A stretch of DNA of 55,469 nt from VFZN01 sp050249615 (GTDB taxonomy: Bacteria; Acidobacteriota; Vicinamibacteria; Vicinamibacterales; UBA2999), in assembly GCA_050249615.1 (NCBI GenBank), contig JBFWQE010000018.1, positions 1 to 55,469 on the forward strand. The letters run 5' to 3'. Positions 43,615-51,946 of the stretch are shown one piece after another. Numbering within the stretch: position 1 is the stretch's first letter; each line of letters opens with the position of its first letter. Under the pieces are notes generated by a model, which did no database searches, was not told the origin of the DNA, and saw only the letters and a program-made list of their open reading frames with translations. A program made the translations under genes and the position numbers.

Positions 43615-44939
43615 CGGGCGCGAAGCAATCGGTAGTCGCGTTGGTCTGCGCGACCCTGCTGGCTGTCCCCGCCCTGCGCGCGCAGGGGGCGATGTATGCC
43701 ATCCAGGGCGCGCGCGTCGTGCCCGTGTCGGCCCCCCCGATTGACAACGGCACCGTGGTCATCCGCGACGGTGTCATCGCCGCCGTCGGCGCCGGTGTGG
43801 CCGTGCCTCCAGGCGCGCAGATCATCGACGGAGCCGGCCTCACGGTGTATCCCGGCCTCATCGACATGGGCAGCACTGCGGGCCTCGCACTGCCGCCCGC
43901 GCCCCGGGCCGAGAATCCCCGCACCACCGAAGACGTGGAACGCGTGAAAGCCGACTACCTGCGACGCGCGCACTTCCGCGCGGCAGACGTGGTGGACCCG
44001 GCCTCGCCTCAGCTGGCCCGCGCGGTGGCCGCCGGCATCACGGCCCTCCTCGCCACGCCCGACGGCGACGCCATCCGCGGCCAGAGCGCGCTCATCGCGA
44101 CGGCGCTGCCGCCCGACGAGCCCCAGATTGGCGCGGTGGCCGATCCGCGAAAGGGACCGCTCGTTCTCCGTGCACCGGTGGCACTGCATGTGACGTTCTC
44201 GGAGCGCCCGGCTGGCGGCAACGCCTATCCGAACTCGCTGATGGGTGTCATCGCTTTCGTGCGGCAGATGCTTCTCGATGGCCAGCACTACGGGCGCACG
44301 GACACCGCGCTCGCCGCGGGCGCCGCCTACGACCCCGCGCTGGACGCGCTGCAGCCGGCGCTGGCCGGCCGGCTGCCCGTGGCGTTCGAGGCCGACACCG
44401 CCGCCGAGATCCTGCGCGCGCTCGACATGGCGAAGAGCTTCTCGCTGCAACCGATCATCACCGGCGGGCGCGAAGCGGGCCAGGTGGTGGACGAACTGAA
44501 GGCCGCGAACGCCCGCGTGATCCTGAGCCTGAACTACCCCACGCGTTCCGAGTCGCTGGCCCCGGACGCCGACGAGCCGCTACCCACGCTGCGGGCACGA
44601 GCACGGGCGCCCGCGACGGCTGCGATGCTGGACAAGGCGGGCGTGCCCTTCGCGTTCGCCTCCGCCGGGCTCGAGCACCCGTCGGACATCGTGAAGAATG
44701 CCGCGAAGGCGATTCAGCAGGGCCTCGCCCACGACAGGGCGCTGGCCGTGCTCACACTGGACGCCGCACGCATGGCTGGCGTGGCGGACCGGATGGGCTC
44801 CATCGAGATTGGCAAGCTCGCCAACCTCGTGGTGACCTCGGGCGATCTCTTCGACGAGAAGGCCACGGTGAAGCACGTCTTCGTCCACGGCTGGCCCGCG
44901 AATCTGGACCCGCCCCGCCCGCGGCCGACGCGGCAGTAG
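43611..44939 (+). CDS. Secreted amidohydrolase-fold protein, probably non-catalytic
   Basis: A 442-residue exported protein. A signal peptide (VVALVCATLLAVPALRAQG) precedes an amidohydrolase fold (YAIQGARVVPVSAPPIDNGT, VYPGLIDMGSTAG, AARMAGVADRMGSIEIGKLA). The HxH metal site expected after PGLID is MGS here, and later metal His residues are not evident. It may be a partner or regulatory subunit of the double-domain protein encoded just before it. The GTG overlaps the upstream TGA and has GGAGG 5 bases before it. A repeat array follows the stop codon. Confidence 0.84.
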   Translation: MTGAKQSVVALVCATLLAVPALRAQGAMYAIQGARVVPVSAPPIDNGTVVIRDGVIAAVGAGVAVPPGAQIIDGAGLTVYPGLIDMGSTAGLALPPAPRAENPRTTEDVERVKADYLRRAHFRAADVVDPASPQLARAVAAGITALLATPDGDAIRGQSALIATALPPDEPQIGAVADPRKGPLVLRAPVALHVTFSERPAGGNAYPNSLMGVIAFVRQMLLDGQHYGRTDTALAAGAAYDPALDALQPALAGRLPVAFEADTAAEILRALDMAKSFSLQPIITGGREAGQVVDELKAANARVILSLNYPTRSESLAPDADEPLPTLRARARAPATAAMLDKAGVPFAFASAGLEHPSDIVKNAAKAIQQGLAHDRALAVLTLDAARMAGVADRMGSIEIGKLANLVVTSGDLFDEKATVKHVFVHGWPANLDPPRPRPTRQ

Positions 44940-44940
44940 G

Positions 44941-45010
44941 CTGTGGGACTTGGGTCTTGGGACTTGGGGCTTGGGGCTTGAGGCTTGGGTCCTGGGCCTT
45001 GAGGTCTTGG
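44941..45010. repeat. Short-period array, family B copy 3 (CTTGGGG/CTTGGGT)
   Basis: About eight 7-9 bp units directly after the amidohydrolase stop codon. With copy 2 it brackets the amidohydrolase pair in the same orientation. Confidence 0.87.
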
Positions 45011-45052
45011 CTTCGTGACCTTCGTGGTTCCCTTCGTGACTTCGTGGTTTCC
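45010..45052. repeat. Short-period array, family D copy 2 (CTTCGTGG)
   Basis: TTCGTGACCTTCGTGGTTCCCTT-like units abut family B copy 3 and run up to the dipeptidase stop codon. Confidence 0.82.
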
Positions 45053-45057
45053 GTTCG

Positions 45058-45735
45058 CTAGCGGATCGCGGAGAACGGGATGTCCAGGATCGGGTACTGC
45101 TCCCAGTCCCGGAAGTTGAAGTGCCACCACTCGTTGGGCTCCACGGTGAAGCCGTGGCGCTCCATCGCCTGGCGCAAGAGATCCCGCTTGCCCCGCGCCT
45201 CCGGTGGGCCGCCCTCGTAGTCAGGATACGAACGACGCGTCATCTCGTCGTACCCGCCAGGCATCTCCACCACCGTCCCCAGCGCCAGGTCGTACATCGT
45301 CAGGTCCACGGCGCAGCCGCGGTTGTGCTTCGAGCCGGTCTTCGGGTCCGCGACGAACTCGCGCTGCGGGCCGGCGGTCATGTCCCAGAACAGCTTTGTG
45401 ATGGCCCACGGGCGGTAGCCGTCGTGGATGAGCAGGCCATAGCCGTGCCGCGCCAGCTCCTTGTGCGCAGCGAGCAGGGCCTCGGCCGCCGGCCGCTGCA
45501 GGAACGCGCGCGCCTCGGGATACACGGGCTTGCCCAGGAAGTTGTTCGTGCCCGCGTAGCGGATGTCGAGCTTGATGGTGGGGTCGAGTTTCACCAGCTC
45601 CACGAGGTCGGCCTTGCGCGTGGCCTTCGGATCCACCGGCGGTCCGCTCTGCGCCGCGAGCGGCCCTGCCGCGAACCCAGCCACGACGGCCAGCGCACAC
45701 ACCCATCGTCGGATACCAGAGTCCCACGCGCTCAT
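45058..45735 (-). CDS. Secreted VanX/DdpX-like D-Ala-D-Ala dipeptidase (M15D)
   Basis: A 225-residue zinc dipeptidase. A signal peptide (WVCALAVVAGFAAGPLAAQ) precedes the catalytic domain. Zinc ligands and catalytic residues are in GSKHNRGCAVDL (SxHxxGxAxD) and EWWHFNF (ExxH), and the substrate Arg is in IHDGYRPWAI. The N-terminal part has IKLDIRYAGTNNFLGKPVY, typical of VanX. Being exported, it more likely recycles cell-wall dipeptides than gives vancomycin resistance; no vanH or vanA homologue is near. GAGGAG lies 6 bases before the ATG. A longer frame upstream reads through a 10-bp repeat and is rejected. Confidence 0.9.
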   Translation of the reverse strand: MSAWDSGIRRWVCALAVVAGFAAGPLAAQSGPPVDPKATRKADLVELVKLDPTIKLDIRYAGTNNFLGKPVYPEARAFLQRPAAEALLAAHKELARHGYGLLIHDGYRPWAITKLFWDMTAGPQREFVADPKTGSKHNRGCAVDLTMYDLALGTVVEMPGGYDEMTRRSYPDYEGGPPEARGKRDLLRQAMERHGFTVEPNEWWHFNFRDWEQYPILDIPFSAIR

Positions 45736-45748
45736 CGTCGCTCCTCCT

Positions 45749-45797
45749 CGCACCCATCGCACCTGTTCGCACCGACCAGCGCCCATCCGCACCTGCC
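45749..45797. repeat. Period-10 repeat array, family A copy 6
   Basis: Units CGCACCCAT, CGCACCTGTT, CGCACCGACC and CGCACCTGCC lie upstream of the dipeptidase start. This is the most decayed copy. The next 130 bp hold a small gene remnant only. Confidence 0.75.
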
Positions 45798-45929
45798 GTA
45801 GGATACCCCGGTGGCTCTGCACGAGGTCGAGGTGACCGACTTCGTCTCGCCGACCATCGTCGAGCGGCTGCGGTACGCAGGCGGGCGTGGTGCAGCCGGT
45901 GATCGACGACTGGCGGTTCCCGAGGCGGC

Positions 45930-48329
45930 CTATCGTGCCAGCCAATAGGTGAGCTTCACCGCGAGCGAGCGGTTCCTGACGGTGTACTGCCGCGGCACCG
46001 GCAGGTTCGCGTCCCACCCCTGGTTGTAGCCGATGTAGAGGTCGCTGCCGGGCTTGTAGATGTACCAGAAGAGGAAATTGAAGCTGGCCGTGCGGCGGTC
46101 GTCGGTGTACTGCGCGAAGCCCTTCAGGAACAGGTTCGGTGAGAACGAGTGGCTGACGCGCACGTTCACCACGTTACTGGTGTAGACGGGCTGCCCCGGC
46201 AGGGTGATCCGGTTGCGCGTGTAGTTCGGCTCGAAGAGCAGCGTCCGCCCGACGATGAAGTTGACGGCGCCGGTGATGCTCTGGCGCTCTCCGTTGTAGT
46301 AACCGCCCAGGTTGACCGTGGCCGAGCCGTACACCCGACGCGCCTGGTTCGATACGTAGTTGAGCGTCGTCGTCGTCCACTGATAGGTGCCGGGCGCGAT
46401 GGTGGTGCCGGCCGTGGCGAAGGGGACGAGCGGGCTGTCCAGCTCGCGGTCCACGGTGATTCTCGCGCTCGAGGTGTCCTGCCGCTGCATCTGTGCCTCG
46501 AACGACTGCGTGCGGGAACTGACGCGGCCCTGGTGATCCTCGTAGTAGTCCACCTGCGCGGTGTAGTGCATCTGCCGTACGCCCGGCCACTTCGGCCGCG
46601 GCGTCCAGCCGGCCTTCGCCTTTGTCGCGCGGATGTCGATGCGCGGCACGAACCCCATCTCGGCGTTGAAGCGCGATCCGATGTCCTGGTACTGCGCGCC
46701 GTAGGTGAAGCGGTCCGTCTTGTAGTTCACGTCCACGATGCCGGCGAGGTCCGAGCCGCTGGAGGGCGCATCGGCCAGCGCCTCCTCTGGAGACTGCGTC
46801 CGGGCCAGCAGGCCGATGACCGTGAGGTTCTGCCCGAGAAAGAAGCCGGCGTCGAGGCCGGCGGCCCGGTTGTAGTCGGAGACCCCGCCCTGGCTGTTCA
46901 GGAACACCGCGCCGAGCGAGGACTTGCTGAGGATGTTGCGCTTGACGCGGAGCACCGTGAAGTTGGCGCCGTCGACCGGCTGCGCCGCGCCGCCGCGGCG
47001 CACCGTGGCGGCCTCGGTCGTCACGTTCATCACGCCCACCGCGTACTGGCCGACGCGGCCCGTCACGCGCCCGCCGCCGAGAATGGGTACTTCCTGCCCA
47101 TCGGCCAGGCCGATGCGGCGACTGTAGAAGAGCGAGAGCAGGCCGGGATCACCGGTGGCCGCATCGCCCGACAGGCCCGACGCCGACTTCCCGTAGTCGA
47201 AGATGCCCGCGCCCTCGGTGAAGAACTGGCGGCGCTCCGGAAAGAACAGGCTGAAGCGCGAGAGGTTCACGACCTCCTGGTCCGCTTCCACCTGCGCGAA
47301 GTCGGTGTGGTACGTGAGGTCGGCCGTGAGTTCGTTGGTGAGCCCGATCTTGAAGTCGCCGCCGAACTTCGCCTGGCGCGTGGCCGTGCCCGGCAGCGCG
47401 AAGTCGCGCGAGACCGTCGGCAGGACGTAGGGCACGAGCTCCATGCGCCGGCGCGGGCGCAGATCGGTGAGGCCGGCCAGCACCCCCGCGTTCGACATGC
47501 GCGCGAAGCCAGAAGCACCCCACTCGCGCGGGAAGGGCACCCAGTAGTCCTCCTCGTTCTTGCGGAGGATGATGCGGCACAGGTTCAGCCCCCACAGCGC
47601 CTCGCCCATCGTGGTCGGGAAGCGCAGCTGACTCAGGGGTATCGCGGCCTCCACGTACCAGCCCTTGTCGTCCACCGACGTCCGGTTGTCCCACACCGCG
47701 TTCCAGTCGTAGTTGATGGTGCGGCCGTTCTCGACGGAGTTGGCGTCCTTGTAGGCGCCGAGCGGGTTGGTGCTGAAGTAGTACGCGTTCCGGTGATCGT
47801 GGAACGTGTCGAAGGTGAGCTTGATCTGGTCGCCCTTCCGGAGGCCGGAGTCCCGTTTCAGCTCGCTGCCGAGGATGCCGGACGGATCGCTGTCCCACGC
47901 CCACACGGCGATGTAGATGGTGCGATCGTCGTAGAGGACGCGGAACTCGGTCTTCTCCGTCGCCGGCGCGCCGAAGCGCGGCTCGCGCTGGACGAAGTTG
48001 CCGTTGACCGGAGCCAGCTGCCACACGTCGTCGTCCAGGTGCCCGTCGATCTTCGGCGCCTGGCCGTCGGGGACCCGCGCGGCCACGGCGCGGTAGGAGT
48101 GCGGGTCGACGGCCTTGATGTCCAACACCGGTTCGTCGGGCAACGGGGCGTCCGCCGAGGGCTGCGCCGACGCAGACGGCGCAGACAAGACGGATCCGCA
48201 GATGACGCAGGCGGCGCAGACCCAGAGCCTCACCGTTCCGCAGATGGACGGACGCAGATGACGCAGATGACGCAGATGGCGCAGATAGGGCAGAGAAAAC
48301 AATCCGTTGGGCCGGAAACTTGAACGCAC
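45930..48329 (-). CDS. CBM9-like / DUF5916 outer-membrane beta-barrel protein
   Basis: An exported protein of up to 799 residues. The N-terminal carbohydrate-binding family-9-like domain has PKIDGHLDDDVWQLAP, FRVLYDDRTIYIAVWAWDSD and TFDTFHDHRNAYYFSTNPLG. The DUF5916 barrel follows (SLFFPERRQFFTEGAGIFDYG, RVTGRVGQYAVGVMNVTT) and ends in strands finishing SLAVKLTYWLAR. The family is common in acidobacteria and Bacteroidota; ligands are unknown. The start is uncertain. The GTG given precedes YLRHLRHLRHLRP, which is encoded by a 9-bp tandem repeat. A second GTG at 48233 lies directly before the hydrophobic signal peptide (LWVCAACVICGSVLSAPSAS) and may be the real start. Confidence 0.87.
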   Translation of the reverse strand: MRSSFRPNGLFSLPYLRHLRHLRHLRPSICGTVRLWVCAACVICGSVLSAPSASAQPSADAPLPDEPVLDIKAVDPHSYRAVAARVPDGQAPKIDGHLDDDVWQLAPVNGNFVQREPRFGAPATEKTEFRVLYDDRTIYIAVWAWDSDPSGILGSELKRDSGLRKGDQIKLTFDTFHDHRNAYYFSTNPLGAYKDANSVENGRTINYDWNAVWDNRTSVDDKGWYVEAAIPLSQLRFPTTMGEALWGLNLCRIILRKNEEDYWVPFPREWGASGFARMSNAGVLAGLTDLRPRRRMELVPYVLPTVSRDFALPGTATRQAKFGGDFKIGLTNELTADLTYHTDFAQVEADQEVVNLSRFSLFFPERRQFFTEGAGIFDYGKSASGLSGDAATGDPGLLSLFYSRRIGLADGQEVPILGGGRVTGRVGQYAVGVMNVTTEAATVRRGGAAQPVDGANFTVLRVKRNILSKSSLGAVFLNSQGGVSDYNRAAGLDAGFFLGQNLTVIGLLARTQSPEEALADAPSSGSDLAGIVDVNYKTDRFTYGAQYQDIGSRFNAEMGFVPRIDIRATKAKAGWTPRPKWPGVRQMHYTAQVDYYEDHQGRVSSRTQSFEAQMQRQDTSSARITVDRELDSPLVPFATAGTTIAPGTYQWTTTTLNYVSNQARRVYGSATVNLGGYYNGERQSITGAVNFIVGRTLLFEPNYTRNRITLPGQPVYTSNVVNVRVSHSFSPNLFLKGFAQYTDDRRTASFNFLFWYIYKPGSDLYIGYNQGWDANLPVPRQYTVRNRSLAVKLTYWLAR
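48197..48296. repeat. Short-period array, family E (GACGCAGAT)
   Basis: Tandem 9-bp GACGCAGAT units at 48250-48280 with decayed flanking units. The array overlaps the start region and signal-peptide codons of the DUF5916 gene. Confidence 0.85.
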
Positions 48330-48473
48330 GTTACGTAAGGCGTCAGTCTAACGGGTCTGCCCCAGGGGAGCGCTGTCACAAGTTGTATCGAGCCGGCGGG
48401 GCGGCGGCGCGGCCTCGGGCCGGGGTCCGGGCCTCCTTGGGAAGCGACGCGACGGGCGTCAGTACGAAACTGC

Positions 48474-48541
48474 CGCACCTGCCCGCACCCGCCCGCACCT
48501 GTCCGCACCCGCCCGCACCCGCCCGCACCCGCCCGCACCTG
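48474..48541. repeat. Period-10 repeat array, family A copy 7
   Basis: Seven regular CGCACCCGCC/CGCACCTGCC units end at the base before the asparaginase stop codon. This is one of the least decayed copies. Confidence 0.92.
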
Positions 48542-48542
48542 A

Positions 48543-49664
48543 TCAGTACTCGTTGAAAAACCTCTGGATCTCGCGCGGGTCCTTCGTCTTCGTCAGCGCC
48601 AGCATCAGCAGGATGCGCGCCTTCTGCGGCAGCAGGTGCTGCACCGCGACCGGCGGCGGAAGGCTCTGCTGGCCGGGGCCACCCTGGTCCGCCCCGGCTG
48701 GCGGGCCCGCCTGCGGGCCGCGCGGACCGGCGCCTGGCCCTGGCGCGGGCGAAGGACCGTTGGCCACGTGCTCGCCCGTCGGGAACGCCTGCACCAGGAC
48801 GATGCCCCGACGGCGGATCTCCGTGAACGCCTCCCGCTCGCCCGGCGCGAACCCGCTGGTCGTCACGGCGACCACACCCAGCGTGTTCGCGCCCAGTCGC
48901 GGGCCTTCCCCGCCGGGGTACGAGAACACGAGCTCCACGGTCGGGAGCGTGTCGATGGCCGTGACGTCGAACTCCGTGTCCACTCCATGGCGCCGCGCGG
49001 GCTTGAAGAAGAACTCGGGGCCGCGGCCCGCCACGACGCCGAGCATGCCCATCTCGCCGGTGCTGAACCCGCCCGTGCGTGGATAAAGCTTGCGATTCTC
49101 GCGCGCCGAGAGGATGCGGTCGTCCATCACCACCATCACGCCCATGCCGCGCGCCTTCGGCGACGCCGCCGTGCGCACGGCAGAGAGCAGGTTGATGGGG
49201 CCATCCGGGCTGATGCCCGTCGCGGGTCGCTGCGCGCCCACCACGACCACCGGTTTGTCGGACTTGACGGTCAGGTAGAGGAAGAAGGCCGTCTCCTCGA
49301 GCCGGTCGGTACCGTGGGTGACGACGATGCCCTCGAGGTCCTCGCGCTTCAGCAGCTCGTTGATGCGTTTCGACAGCGCAACCCAGTGCGACGGCAGGAT
49401 CTCGGGGCTGGCCACGTTCAGGAACTGCTCGGTCTCGATCTGCGCGAAGCGCGTGAGCTCCGGGACGCTCTGGACGATCTCGCCTACGCTGCGGGTGCCG
49501 GCCCGGTAGCCGCCGAGGGTACCGGGCGCGTCCTGCACGCCGGCGATGGTCCCGCCGGTGGCGATGACACGGACGATGGGCAGCTCGGGCGCCGGAACCG
49601 GTTGAGGTTGCGCCGCCGTGGGCACCGCGACGAGGAGGAAGGACAGCACGAACCAGCGGATCAT
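48543..49664 (-). CDS. Exported type II L-asparaginase
   Basis: Hydrolyses asparagine (and possibly glutamine) in the periplasm (373 residues). A signal peptide (WFVLSFLLVAVPTAAQPQ) is followed by the first catalytic Thr motif IATGGTIAG, then the second in VVTHGTDRLEETAFFL (Thr and Asp) and VVVGAQRPATGISPDG. The C-terminal domain follows (FAPGEREAFTEIRRRG). Near the end a Gly/Pro-rich stretch of about 38 residues (SPAPGPGAGPRGPQAG) is not part of the usual fold and looks like an insertion. The last residues IQRFFNEY match the normal family end. A family A repeat abuts the stop codon. A longer upstream frame has no signal peptide. Confidence 0.93.
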   Translation of the reverse strand: MIRWFVLSFLLVAVPTAAQPQPVPAPELPIVRVIATGGTIAGVQDAPGTLGGYRAGTRSVGEIVQSVPELTRFAQIETEQFLNVASPEILPSHWVALSKRINELLKREDLEGIVVTHGTDRLEETAFFLYLTVKSDKPVVVVGAQRPATGISPDGPINLLSAVRTAASPKARGMGVMVVMDDRILSARENRKLYPRTGGFSTGEMGMLGVVAGRGPEFFFKPARRHGVDTEFDVTAIDTLPTVELVFSYPGGEGPRLGANTLGVVAVTTSGFAPGEREAFTEIRRRGIVLVQAFPTGEHVANGPSPAPGPGAGPRGPQAGPPAGADQGGPGQQSLPPPVAVQHLLPQKARILLMLALTKTKDPREIQRFFNEY

Positions 49665-49714
49665 GAGGCGGGATCGTAGCGTACGGTGGGCCTGTACAAT
49701 CATCTCCGAGCCGC

Positions 49715-50062
49715 ATGACCGATACGCCCGACATCCCGCACGACATTGTCTATTGGCACCGCAATCTCCCCCCGGTGGACGCCGAGATCCTCGATGAGCA
49801 CATCGTCGAGGCGACCAGCGGTCGCGTGCAGGGAACGCTCCTCCACCGCGACGAGCTGTGGGATCGCTGCTATGCGGAGCTGATGCAGGCCGCGCGCGAC
49901 CGCATCGTGCAGGAAGTGGAGCGCCTGGGCGGTCACTACGCCCACGTGCTGGACGAGTCGATCGACAGCAAGCACGACGATGCAAAGGGCGAGGCGTGGC
50001 TGCACGGGCGGTTCAGCTACGTGCTGTATCGGCGCCCCTCCGGGAACACTCAGCCGGGCTAG
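49715..50062 (+). CDS. Conserved-looking hypothetical protein, parent of the copy downstream of hox
   Basis: A 115-residue soluble protein with no domain I recognise. It is acidic and helical, with IPHDIVYWHRNLPPVDAEIL at the start, ARDRIVQEVERLGGHYAHVL in the middle and GEAWLHGRFSYVLYRRPSG at the end. Its frame has normal codon use and it ends 78 bp before hoxF. A decayed copy of its last third lies just beyond hoxW, so the gene flanks the hydrogenase operon on both sides. Function unknown. Confidence 0.7.
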   Translation: MTDTPDIPHDIVYWHRNLPPVDAEILDEHIVEATSGRVQGTLLHRDELWDRCYAELMQAARDRIVQEVERLGGHYAHVLDESIDSKHDDAKGEAWLHGRFSYVLYRRPSGNTQPG

Positions 50063-50140
50063 CTCCTGCGACCGACGAGGTTATGCGTCGGCCTGATGAG
50101 TCGCCGCATTTGCGCGACGCCGCTGACATAGACTGGTGCC

Positions 50141-51940
50141 ATGCGCGCGGAGATCCACGAGATCGTCGAGCGCCACCTCGGTGAGCGCCGCCAGCTGCTG
50201 GCCATCCTCCGTGACGTCCAGCAGCGGTTCCGGTCGGTGCCCGACGAGGCCATCACCATCGTCGCCGACGAGATGGACCTGCCGCGCGTGCACGTCGAGG
50301 GGACGGCGACCTTCTACCACTTCCTCTCGCGCGAGCATCGCGGCCGCACCACGGTCTACCTGAACACCAGCGCCACCGCCGAGATGGCGGGGTCGGCGGC
50401 GGTCGCCGCGGCGTTCGAGGAGGCGGTCGGCACGCCGTTCGGCACGACGAGTACCGACCAGGCCATCGGCCTCTACGAAACCTCCTGCATCGGCATGTGC
50501 GACCAGGAGCCAGCCGCCCTGGTCGACGACGTGGTCTTCACCTGCCTCACGCCGGCGCGCGTCCGGGACATCGTCGAGGGCATCAGGGCCGGACGTGCGC
50601 CCGCCGACCTCGTCGGCCCGCTCGGCGACGGACGGAACGCCTCGCCGTCCATCCGGGCCGAGGTCCGCAACAACATCCGGCAGGCGGGCCCCGTCTTCTT
50701 CGCGCCCTACGAGGCGGGTGAGGCCCTGGCGCAGACGCTCGACGCCTCGTCGCTCGACGTCATCGAGGCGATCAAGCGGTCGGGGCTGCGCGGACGTGGC
50801 GGCGCGGGCTTCCCCACCGGCCAGAAATGGGCCATGTGCCGGGCCACCGACGCGGAATCCCGCTACGTCATCTGCAACGTCGACGAGGGCGAGCCGGGCA
50901 CGTTCAAGGATCGCGTCCTCATGACCGAGCGCGCGGAGCAGGTGTTCGAGGGCATGACCGTCGCGGCCTACGCCGTCGAGGCGAGCCGCGGTCTCGTCTA
51001 TCTCCGTGCGGAGTACGCCTACCTGCAGCGCCACCTCGAGGAAGTGCTCCAGTCGTTGCGCGACCGGAAGCTGCTCGGCCGCCGCATCCTGGGCAGCCCC
51101 TTCAGCTTCGACATCCGCCTCCGGCTGGGCGCGGGTGCCTATATCTGCGGCGAGGAATCAGCCCTGATCGAGTCGGCCGAGGGGAAGCGCGGCACGCCGC
51201 GCAATCGCCCGCCATTCCCGGTGGTATCGGGCTACCGCCGGCGCCCGACCGTGGTCAACAACCCCGAGACCTTCGCGGCGGCCGCCCGGATCATGACCCT
51301 GGGAGCCGACTGGTTCCGCGCGATGGGCACGGACGCCTCATCGGGGGTGAAGCTGCTCAGCATTGCCGGCGATTGCGACCGGCCCGGCGTGTACGAGATC
51401 GAGTGGGGCGCCACGGTCGGCGAGGTGCTGGCGCTCTGCGGGGCCTCGGACACGCTCGCCGTGCAGGTCGGCGGACCGTCCGGCACCTGCGTGTCGCCAC
51501 GGCAGTTCGACCGCCGCCTCTGCTACGCGGACCTCGGGACGGGCGGCGCGTTCACGGTGTTCGGCGAGCGCCGCGACCTGCTGTCCATCGTGCACAACCA
51601 CATGACGTTCTTCGCCAACGAGACCTGCGGCTTCTGCGTGCCGTGCCGCGCCGGGACCACGCTGCTGCTGAAGTCGCTCGAGAAGATCATGGTGGGCAAC
51701 GGCACCGTCCACGACCTCGAGGCCATCGAGCAGCTCGGCCGCATGGTGCGCGCCGCGTCGCGCTGCGGACTGGGACAGACGGCGCCCAACCCGCTGCTGA
51801 CCACGCTGGAACACTTCGAGGACTACTACCGCGGACGCGTGCGGACCGACGTCGACTTCGTTTCGCAGTTCAACCTCGACTTCGCGGCGGCGGAGTCGCT
51901 CGCCGTCGCCGGCCGCCGCCCGAACCTCGAGAAAGCCTAG
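50141..51940 (+). CDS. hoxF: NAD-reducing hydrogenase diaphorase subunit HoxF
   Basis: The flavin- and NAD-binding subunit of the cytoplasmic bidirectional [NiFe] hydrogenase (599 residues, close to the ~600 of Cupriavidus HoxF). The N-terminal ~150 residues are NuoE-like. Of the four [2Fe-2S] Cys positions only CIGMC is seen; the first pair is replaced by the YLNTSATAE region. Cupriavidus HoxF also lacks part of this set, as I recall it. The NuoF-like part has RGRGGAGFPTGQKW (FMN/NAD site), NVDEGEPGTFKDR, GAGAYICGEESALIES and the [4Fe-4S] Cys in ETCGFCVPCRAGT and SRCGLG. It is first in a five-gene operon, HoxU following after 6 bp. Confidence 0.94.
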   Translation: MRAEIHEIVERHLGERRQLLAILRDVQQRFRSVPDEAITIVADEMDLPRVHVEGTATFYHFLSREHRGRTTVYLNTSATAEMAGSAAVAAAFEEAVGTPFGTTSTDQAIGLYETSCIGMCDQEPAALVDDVVFTCLTPARVRDIVEGIRAGRAPADLVGPLGDGRNASPSIRAEVRNNIRQAGPVFFAPYEAGEALAQTLDASSLDVIEAIKRSGLRGRGGAGFPTGQKWAMCRATDAESRYVICNVDEGEPGTFKDRVLMTERAEQVFEGMTVAAYAVEASRGLVYLRAEYAYLQRHLEEVLQSLRDRKLLGRRILGSPFSFDIRLRLGAGAYICGEESALIESAEGKRGTPRNRPPFPVVSGYRRRPTVVNNPETFAAAARIMTLGADWFRAMGTDASSGVKLLSIAGDCDRPGVYEIEWGATVGEVLALCGASDTLAVQVGGPSGTCVSPRQFDRRLCYADLGTGGAFTVFGERRDLLSIVHNHMTFFANETCGFCVPCRAGTTLLLKSLEKIMVGNGTVHDLEAIEQLGRMVRAASRCGLGQTAPNPLLTTLEHFEDYYRGRVRTDVDFVSQFNLDFAAAESLAVAGRRPNLEKA

Positions 51941-51946
51941 CCTCCC

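Noticed and set aside
45058..45735. VanX-like gene considered as vancomycin resistance
   Set aside because: It is exported, stands alone, and no vanH, vanA or vanRS genes are in the window.
45798..45929. Short plus-strand coding remnant (start VALHEVEVTDFVSPTIVERL, end VVQPVIDDWRFPRRPIV in another frame)
   Set aside because: It looks protein-like in two frames but is under 50 codons, frameshifted, has no ribosome site and overlaps the end of the neighbouring gene. Noted only as a possible gene scrap.
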